Shown here piece by piece: positions 7,027 through 11,856 of a stretch of 11,856 bases of DNA (its first letter is position 1; each line of letters starts with the position of its first letter). The stretch is from NCBI GenBank assembly GCA_013152105.1, contig JAADHA010000673.1, positions 1-11,856 on the forward strand, in the 5' to 3' direction. The notes below the pieces were generated by a model. The model saw only the letters and a program-made list of their open reading frames with translations, had not been told where the DNA came from and searched no databases. The DNA comes from Oligoflexia bacterium (GTDB lineage Bacteria > Myxococcota_A > UBA796 > UBA2385). The position numbers and the translations under genes are program-made.

Positions 7027-7065
7027 TGTCGACAGGGTGTCGACAGGGGGCCGACAGGGGGTCGG
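7027..7065. repeat. 11-bp tandem repeats with TGTCGACA palindromes
   Basis: Two perfect copies of TGTCGACAGGG (7027-7037, 7038-7048) are followed by GGCCGACAGGG (7049-7059) and a partial GGTCGGC (7060-7066). The core TGTCGACA is its own reverse complement, so each unit offers a symmetric protein site on the same DNA face one helical turn apart. The array lies between the divergent TadG-like and lipoprotein genes, 83 bases from the former and about 87 from the latter. That position suits a regulator serving one or both. Confidence 0.7.
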
Positions 7066-7113
7066 CGGCGTCTGCAACTGCGGTCGACCAGCCAGGATGC
7101 AAGGATAGGAGTG

Positions 7114-7140
7114 GGGTGTTGTCCACCCCCGACGACACCC
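7114..7140 (+). promoter_or_regulatory. RNA hairpin directly upstream of the lipoprotein ribosome site
   Basis: GGGTGTTGTC (7114-7123) pairs with GACGACACCC (7131-7140) over ten base pairs, one of them G-U, around a seven-base C-rich loop. The ribosome binding site AAGGAG begins at the very next base. It is not followed by a T-run, so an intrinsic terminator is unlikely. A 5' leader structure affecting translation or mRNA stability is more likely. Confidence 0.5.
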
Positions 7141-7151
7141 AAGGAGACGCC

Positions 7152-7883
7152 ATGGAGATGAAGTACCCGACCCCTCTGAGTGTGGCTACGCTGTTCGCGC
7201 TCTCTCTTGCCGGAAGCGGCTGCGCATCGGTGGTGTCGACAGACTTCGGCACCGACGCCTTGTACGCGGACCTGGTTGCCAGCAGCGACGGCACCAGCAC
7301 GCACGCCACCGCCACCCTGCGTGTGGGAGACGCCACTTCCAACACCTTCGTCAACCTGGAGGGCGACGACTCGCTAGTCATCACGTCGGGCGATCAGTCT
7401 CAGACGATGACCGAGGCCTACCTGGGCGATATCTACTTCTACAGCGCCGACTTCGACCTGTTCGAGGGCGACACCGAGTTCGTGTTCAGCCTGGAGCGGA
7501 CCATCGACGGGGGGGCCCCCGACAATCGCTGCTCGCTGCCTCAGCCAATCGAGCTGACCCAGCCCAAGAGCGGCGAGACCTTCAGCCGCGAGACCGATGA
7601 CATCACGGTGAGCTGGACGCCCTCGGACGAGCAGGACCTGGTGCGCGCGACCATCAGCGGTAACTGCATCTGGGACGAAGTCGTAGATGCCGACGGCGAC
7701 ACCGGCACCCTCATCATCCCCGCTGGGACTATCTCGCCCATCAATGACAACGATCCGCAGTCCTGCGACGCGATCATCCTGCTTGAACGGCGAAGGTCGG
7801 GCACCTTGGACCCGGCCCTGAGTCAGGGCGGGAAGATCACGGGCGTGCAGTACAGCCAGCAGTTGATCCAGACCGACATCTGA
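7152..7883 (+). CDS. Ig-like lipoprotein of unknown function
   Basis: A 243-residue exported lipoprotein. Seen: signal peptide 1-23 (MEMKYPTPLSVATLFALSLA start) ending LAGSGC with Cys24 as the likely lipid site; Gly at -3 is atypical for a lipobox. Residues about 30-128 form a first beta-rich, acidic region. Residues about 129-240 look like an Ig/fibronectin-like domain: PIELTQPKSGETFSR, DITVSWTPSDEQD, CIWDEVVDADGDTG, then IPAG and ERRRSGTLDPALSQGGKITG. This style of repeatable Ig-like outer-membrane lipoprotein is common in myxobacteria, but the ligand is not known. Cys127, Cys172 and Cys205 may make one disulfide. The start at 7152 fits AAGGAG five bases upstream; ATG 7158 is a weaker alternative. 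A run of seven G followed by five C (7509-7520) lies inside the gene. It ends eight bases from the convergent SRPBCC gene, with no terminator seen between them. Confidence 0.86.
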   Translation: MEMKYPTPLSVATLFALSLAGSGCASVVSTDFGTDALYADLVASSDGTSTHATATLRVGDATSNTFVNLEGDDSLVITSGDQSQTMTEAYLGDIYFYSADFDLFEGDTEFVFSLERTIDGGAPDNRCSLPQPIELTQPKSGETFSRETDDITVSWTPSDEQDLVRATISGNCIWDEVVDADGDTGTLIIPAGTISPINDNDPQSCDAIILLERRRSGTLDPALSQGGKITGVQYSQQLIQTDI

Positions 7884-7891
7884 GCCGCGAC

Positions 7892-8422
7892 TCAGTATTC
7901 CTGGTCTTCCATGAACCGGGAGACCGCTTCGTTGGTGGCGCGCAAGTTCGGCTTGAGACGGCCGATGATGAAGCGCTCGAGCACCGGCGCGGCTCGCCGG
8001 GCGATCACCTGGGGCAAAAAGGTGAACGCCTCGGGGTGGATCTTCAAGTCGCCTTCGAAGGTGATGAGCGTGATGTCGCCGTCTGCTTCGTAGCGGTTGG
8101 TCCCCTTGGACGTCATGCCGCCTCGAAGGACGCCCGTCTCGTGCCACCACTCCACCAGCCACCGTGACTGGTCCCAGCTTGCGTGGTCGATCCACTGGAT
8201 GAGGTCTGGCTTCACCATCGGCCGCAACACCGCCGGGATGTCATCAGACGACCCCACCCAGCGCTTGACGAAGCGCTGGACCTGGCCCAGATCCTGGTGC
8301 TCGATCAGCTCGATGCGGTCGACATTGGGCAGGTAGGCGAGCAGGTCGTCCTGCCGATCGCGGATCGTGGTCCAGACCAGATCGCGGGGGAAGGGGATCT
8401 CGTGGGTCAGCGTGAAGCGCAT
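7892..8422 (-). CDS. SRPBCC/START-like small-ligand binding protein
   Basis: A 176-residue cytoplasmic protein with no signal peptide or membrane helix. Seen: the order beta strand MRFTLTHEIPFP, helix RDLVWTTIRD, then YLPNVDRIELIEHQDLG, several strands (RFVKRWVG, RWLVEWWHETGVLRGGM, ITLITFEGDLKIHP) and a long C-terminal helix from about 143. This is the layout of the Bet v1/START/polyketide-cyclase (SRPBCC) fold, which encloses a hydrophobic pocket. Members bind lipids, polyketides or sterols, or act as cyclases and hydrolases; I see no residues that fix which. Many Trp/Phe in the strands suit a greasy ligand. The start at 8422 has GGAGAGG eight bases upstream. It is divergent from the sulfotransferase across 83 bases, so shared regulation is plausible. 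Confidence 0.85.
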   Translation of the reverse strand: MRFTLTHEIPFPRDLVWTTIRDRQDDLLAYLPNVDRIELIEHQDLGQVQRFVKRWVGSSDDIPAVLRPMVKPDLIQWIDHASWDQSRWLVEWWHETGVLRGGMTSKGTNRYEADGDITLITFEGDLKIHPEAFTFLPQVIARRAAPVLERFIIGRLKPNLRATNEAVSRFMEDQEY

Positions 8423-8505
8423 GGGGGAAGCCTCTCCTGGCCAGCCACGTTAACCGCCCGCCCGTCTGCGGTCGGACTGGACGCAGCTCAAGCGGAGTCA
8501 CAGCG

Positions 8506-9720
8506 ATGAAGCGCATCTCCTCTATCAAGAAGCGCTGGTCCATGGACCAGCTCATCACCGGCATCGAACTGCCCCAGTGGTTGTCGCTCCTCAAGACCAA
8601 TGACTACCAGGTCGACAGCACCTATGCCCACCGGGCGGCCTGGGTGTCGGCCCTGTCACTGCCAACCACGGCGCTGGGTCGATTCGAGGATGCCCGCTTT
8701 GGCCGGACGCTCGCGGCGATGGAGATCGATCCCGAGCCCATCTTCGTGCTGGGCCACTGGCGCAGCGGCACGACCCACCTGCACAACCTGCTGGGGCGCG
8801 TGCCCGAGCACACCTATTCGACCGTCTACCAAGTCATGATGCCGGGCAACTTCCTGACCACGGGCAAGCTGCTCCCAGACCTCACCAGCCGGCTGATGGA
8901 CGACACCCGGACCTACGACAACGTCAAGCAGGGCTGGCACGAAGCCGCCGAAGACGAGATCGCGCTGGCCAAGCTGACGGGCCTCTCGCCCTACATCTCC
9001 TTCATGTTCCCCGACCAAGCCGCAAAGTACGAGAAGTACGTGGACTTCATCGAGGCCACGCACGAAGAGCGCGAACGCTGGAAGCAAGCCCTGCGCTACT
9101 TCATCAAGAAGATCATGCTGGCGACGGGGGGCAAGCGGGTGATCATCAAGAGCTGCACCCACACGGCACGCATTCGGCTCTTGCTGGAGATGTTCCCCAA
9201 CGCGCGCTTCGTGTTCATCCACCGCCATCCCTACGAAGTCTTCCTGTCGACCCTGCACATGCGCAGCCACACCGACTGGGAGAACTTCTTCCACCGCCCC
9301 GAAGAAGTGTGGGAAGCCCAGCGCCACGCCCAGACCCTGGCCTTGGGCCAGCGCATCTTCGAACGCTACCTGGCCGACCGGCGCTTGATTCCAGAAGAGA
9401 ACCTGGTCGAGCTGGCCTACAGCGATCTGGTTGGACACGAGATGGCCGTGATGGAGCACCTATGGGACACCCTTCGCATTCCGAACTGGGACAACGCTGA
9501 GCGCGTGCTCCAGACCTATGTCGATGGCCTGGCTGGCTACCAGACCAACAAGCTCAAACGGATCACCAAGCGGGACAAGGGCGCCGTCTATGAAGCCTGG
9601 CGGCCCATGTTCGACGCCTTTGGCTATGACCCCGAGTATTCCTCGCCCGCCCCGCACCCTGCTGTGTCTTCGCCCTCCTCCGAGCTGCCCGCTCCCGCCG
9701 ACCAGGAGTCTTCCTCATGA
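8506..9720 (+). CDS. PAPS-dependent sulfotransferase (Sulfotransfer_3 type)
   Basis: A 404-residue cytoplasmic enzyme that should move a sulfuryl group from 3'-phosphoadenosine-5'-phosphosulfate (PAPS) to an alcohol or amine. Seen: 5'-phosphosulfate loop VLGHWRSGTTHLHNLL (81-96); IIKSCTHTARI (213-223), where relatives usually have K-S-P; and the 3'-phosphate motif FVFIHRHPYEVFLST (235-249) with Arg240 and Ser248. The region between (100-200) is helical and charged and probably forms the acceptor pocket. The last 30 residues are Pro/Ser-rich and look disordered. Length is normal for the family. ATG 8506 has GGAG eight bases upstream. Its stop overlaps the start of the aminotransferase as ATGA, so the two enzymes should be made together and probably act in one pathway. 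The acceptor cannot be read from the sequence. Confidence 0.93.
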   Translation: MKRISSIKKRWSMDQLITGIELPQWLSLLKTNDYQVDSTYAHRAAWVSALSLPTTALGRFEDARFGRTLAAMEIDPEPIFVLGHWRSGTTHLHNLLGRVPEHTYSTVYQVMMPGNFLTTGKLLPDLTSRLMDDTRTYDNVKQGWHEAAEDEIALAKLTGLSPYISFMFPDQAAKYEKYVDFIEATHEERERWKQALRYFIKKIMLATGGKRVIIKSCTHTARIRLLLEMFPNARFVFIHRHPYEVFLSTLHMRSHTDWENFFHRPEEVWEAQRHAQTLALGQRIFERYLADRRLIPEENLVELAYSDLVGHEMAVMEHLWDTLRIPNWDNAERVLQTYVDGLAGYQTNKLKRITKRDKGAVYEAWRPMFDAFGYDPEYSSPAPHPAVSSPSSELPAPADQESSS

Positions 9721-11153
9721 TCGAAATGCGCACCGAGATCGAGACCCAACTCGACGACGCCAGCGCCCAGTCCAAGCGCTATGTCCACCCCAAGCTCCTC
9801 AAGATGTTCGATCTGGCGGGCATGAACGCGACCTTCACCCGCGCCCAGGGCCAGTACCTGTGGGACGCCAAGGGCAACCGCTTTCTGGACTTCCTGACCG
9901 GCGGTGGCGTCTACCTGATCGGGCGCAACCACCCGACCGTACGCCAGGCGATCAAGGACGCTGTGGACCTGGACCTGCCGAACTGGACCATCGTCAACCC
10001 CAGCCTGTTGGGCGGCTTGCTGGCGGGCAAGTTGATTGAAAAGGCCGGCAGCCACTACGGCAAGGTGATCTTCACCAACACCGGCACAGAGTGTACCGAG
10101 GTCATGGTGCGCTTCGCCCGCTACGTCACGCGGCGTCGGCGTTTTCTGTACCTGGAAGGCGCGTTCCACGGGCGCACCTACGCCGCGATCAGCATGTGTG
10201 GCAGCAAGGCCCTGCGCGAGGGCCAGGACCCGCTGATGCCCACCTGCACGCCGATCCGCGTCAATGACATCCGGCAGCTTCGTCGCGAGCTGGCGCATGG
10301 CGACGTGGCCGCGGTGGTCTATGAACCCGTTCAGGGCATGACCTGCGAGGTCCTCGACAAGGGCTACCTGCGCGAGGCCGAGATCCTCTGTGACCAGTAC
10401 GGCACGCTGCTCTGTGCGGACGAAGTCCAGACCGGCCTGTGCCGCACCGGTCCTTGGTTCCGCAGCACGGCGGACGGCATCCGTCCCCACATGATGTCGT
10501 GCAGCAAGATCCTGTCGGGTGGAGCCATGCCGGTCGGGGCGGTGCTGGTCAGCGAGGACGTCTACCAAAAAGTGTTCTCCAAGTTCCAAAGCGGCCCCTT
10601 CTACTTCTCCACCTTTGCCGAGGGAAACCTGGCGATGGCGGCGGCGCTGGCGACCATCGACGTGCTCGAAGAGATGGACGCGCCAGCGCGGGTGGCCGAG
10701 TTGTCGGCCCGCATCGAGGCCGGCGTGGCCGAGCTTGCCAAGCGCTACGACTGCATCAAGGAGCTGCGGGGCAAGGGCCTGATGCGCTGCATCTACTTCA
10801 AGGACAGCGCCGACCTGAAGCTGAAGTTCCAGCAGAACCTGTTGGCAGCGGCAGACCCGGCCGCCTTCGGCGCGGCCGTGCACGTCGACCTCTACCGCGA
10901 ACACCGGATCCTGCTCCAGGTGCCGGGTCCTGGCGCCAACGCCATCAAGTTCCTGCCGCCGGCCTGTGCCTCGGTCGAGGACGTGGACTTCTTCCTGTCC
11001 GCACTCGACGACGTGCTGGCCCGCTACTACTCGGAAGCTGGCCCGGCGGTGAACCTGGGGCGAACGGCGCTCAAGGCGACGCTCGGCCAAGCCGCCGAGA
11101 TGATCCCCGACCAGTACGTGCCACCCTTCCTCAAGAAGGCCCTCGGCAAGTAG
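9717..11153 (+). CDS. Class III PLP-dependent aminotransferase
   Basis: A 478-residue fold-type I aminotransferase related to the acetylornithine, putrescine and 4-aminobutyrate enzymes. Seen: the phosphate-cup loop NTGTECTE (121-128), ring-stacking Phe150 in AFHG, the pyridine-binding Asp235 in CADEVQTGLCRTG, and the Schiff-base Lys264 in SCSKILSGGAMPVGA. Then SGPFYFSTFAEGN shapes the dimer-side phosphate site. All catalytic residues are present, so it should be active. Class III enzymes typically use terminal amines or amino-acid side-chain amines, with 2-oxoglutarate or pyruvate as partner; the exact substrate is unknown. The last 50 residues, after a complete small domain, form an extra helical tail (LGRTALKATLGQAAEMIPDQ). 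The start is the ATGA overlap with the sulfotransferase, with AGGAG eight bases upstream. No terminator is seen after the stop. Confidence 0.95.
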   Translation: MIEMRTEIETQLDDASAQSKRYVHPKLLKMFDLAGMNATFTRAQGQYLWDAKGNRFLDFLTGGGVYLIGRNHPTVRQAIKDAVDLDLPNWTIVNPSLLGGLLAGKLIEKAGSHYGKVIFTNTGTECTEVMVRFARYVTRRRRFLYLEGAFHGRTYAAISMCGSKALREGQDPLMPTCTPIRVNDIRQLRRELAHGDVAAVVYEPVQGMTCEVLDKGYLREAEILCDQYGTLLCADEVQTGLCRTGPWFRSTADGIRPHMMSCSKILSGGAMPVGAVLVSEDVYQKVFSKFQSGPFYFSTFAEGNLAMAAALATIDVLEEMDAPARVAELSARIEAGVAELAKRYDCIKELRGKGLMRCIYFKDSADLKLKFQQNLLAAADPAAFGAAVHVDLYREHRILLQVPGPGANAIKFLPPACASVEDVDFFLSALDDVLARYYSEAGPAVNLGRTALKATLGQAAEMIPDQYVPPFLKKALGK

Positions 11154-11242
11154 CGGGTCGCGGGTCGGTCGGTGTCCGACATAGGCTAGACTGGGCCAGG
11201 CTGGATCGGGCCCGGTCCATCGCCTGCCGTCTTGGAGGCCCT

Positions 11243-11856
11243 GTGCGTGCTGCAATCCTGATGATCCCGCTGCTGCCGGTGCTCCTGGTGGGGTGCAAGC
11301 GACCGCCCGAAGCCCCAGCCAAGCTCTCCGACCTGTGCAGCTACGTGTTCGAGCACATGGCGGACGAGGACGACGCGGCGCTCGCGGCTGGCGTCGAGAG
11401 CCTGGCGGTGTGGTTCCAGGACCACGGGCTGGAGGAACCCGAAGATGGGTACGAGCTCAACAACATCGACGCGGACGCGGTCTACAGCCTGGGGGACATC
11501 GACCTGTCCGAGATCTCTCGCGAGGAGTTCGCGGACTCCCTGGCGGGTGCGGCCGTGGTCAACCAGCACAAACACTCGCTGGACGACCTGGCCTACGCCA
11601 TCGTCGAGGCTGACCAGATGGACGTCTTCCCCGACGACTACGACGTCTTCGAGCGGACCTTCTTGAGCGACCTGGGCTGCTTCATGGACCATACGTGCGA
11701 CCAGACGGAAGCGCTGAACTACAGCGAAGCGTCGTACCCGGGCATCAGCGTGAAGTCCGAGAACCACGCCCAGTGGCGCTGGGTGGACACCGACAACCGC
11801 AGTGCGCTGGTGCATCGCGCCTGGTTGACGGGCCCGGCCGACATCAGCCCAGCCCT
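11243..11856 (+). CDS. Lipoprotein of unknown function, 3' end beyond window
   Basis: Only the first 204 residues are visible. Seen: GTG start with GGAGG four bases upstream, a short signal peptide MRAAILMIPLLPVLLVGC with lipobox L-V-G-C (Cys18), then a basic Lys-Arg right after it. The mature part is strongly acidic and helical (MADEDDAALAAG, SEISREEFADSLAGAAVVN, EADQMDVFPDDYDVFERTF), with later Cys in DLGCF and DHTCD, near SYPGISVKSENHAQWRWVD. I recognise no family. The acidic mature protein and Lys at +2 suggest outer-membrane sorting, which is inference. An in-frame ATG at 11261 would leave a signal peptide with no positive charge, so GTG is preferred. It follows the aminotransferase by 89 bases and may have its own promoter (weak TAGACT -10 at 11187-11192). 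Confidence 0.8.
   Translation, partial: MRAAILMIPLLPVLLVGCKRPPEAPAKLSDLCSYVFEHMADEDDAALAAGVESLAVWFQDHGLEEPEDGYELNNIDADAVYSLGDIDLSEISREEFADSLAGAAVVNQHKHSLDDLAYAIVEADQMDVFPDDYDVFERTFLSDLGCFMDHTCDQTEALNYSEASYPGISVKSENHAQWRWVDTDNRSALVHRAWLTGPADISPA

Noticed and set aside
6945..7304. N-terminal extension of the TadG-like gene to 7304
   Set aside because: The added 120 residues have no signal peptide and run through the tandem repeats and the opposite lipoprotein gene; GGAGGG before ATG 6944 is a better start.
8466..8486. CTGCG/CGCAG inverted repeat between the divergent SRPBCC and sulfotransferase genes
   Set aside because: Five-base arms eleven bases apart are too weak to call an operator or hairpin in GC-rich DNA.
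11168..11180. GTCGG-TGT-CCGAC hairpin after the aminotransferase as a terminator
   Set aside because: The stem is only five base pairs and no T-run follows. It could equally be part of the next gene's promoter.
9624..11255. Minus-strand open frame of 543 codons opposite the aminotransferase
   Set aside because: The plus-strand aminotransferase has every catalytic motif, and the reverse frame shows His/Val/Gly/Gln-rich noise typical of an antisense shadow.
1..11856. CRISPR arrays, tRNA or rRNA genes, transposases and integrases
   Set aside because: I found no regularly spaced repeats, no tRNA-like cloverleaf, and no transposase or integrase reading frame on either strand.

Overview
The window is GC-rich DNA packed with genes on both strands and with short intergenic gaps. 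Several traits point to the phylum Myxococcota, probably near the Nannocystis group. These are lipoproteins whose lipobox is followed by a low-complexity Ser/Thr/Ala/Asp/Gly linker, a soluble Ser/Thr kinase with a long helical tail, TadE/TadG-like surface proteins with a von Willebrand A domain, a LolA-like DUF1571 protein and an Ig-like lipoprotein. This placement is inferred from protein style, because no marker gene is present.

Left part, minus strand (1-2888): a Ser/Thr kinase with an HGD-type catalytic loop and a helical-repeat tail is followed 49 bases later by a c-type haem (CMTCH) lipoprotein that runs off the left edge. Positions 2889-3224 hold the kinase leader and a small acidic Cys-rich plus-strand frame with no convincing start.

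Middle, minus strand (3225-6944): reading right to left, the order is a TadG-like VWA protein, two short TadE-like pseudopilin proteins joined by close spacing and an ATGA overlap, a FadR/GntR-type regulator with a candidate operator in its own leader, and an exported DUF1571 protein. No Tad assembly ATPase, secretin or prepilin peptidase lies in the window, so these are pilin-like substrates without a local machine.

The divergent region 6945-7151 carries 11-bp tandem repeats built on the palindrome TGTCGACA and a strong RNA hairpin just before a ribosome binding site. It separates the Tad-like genes from a plus-strand Ig-like lipoprotein (7152-7883).

Right part (7892-11856): a minus-strand SRPBCC-fold protein is divergent from a plus-strand pair, a PAPS-dependent sulfotransferase translationally coupled to a class III PLP aminotransferase. 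These three look like a small metabolic module with an unknown product. The window ends inside a GTG-started lipoprotein of unknown function.
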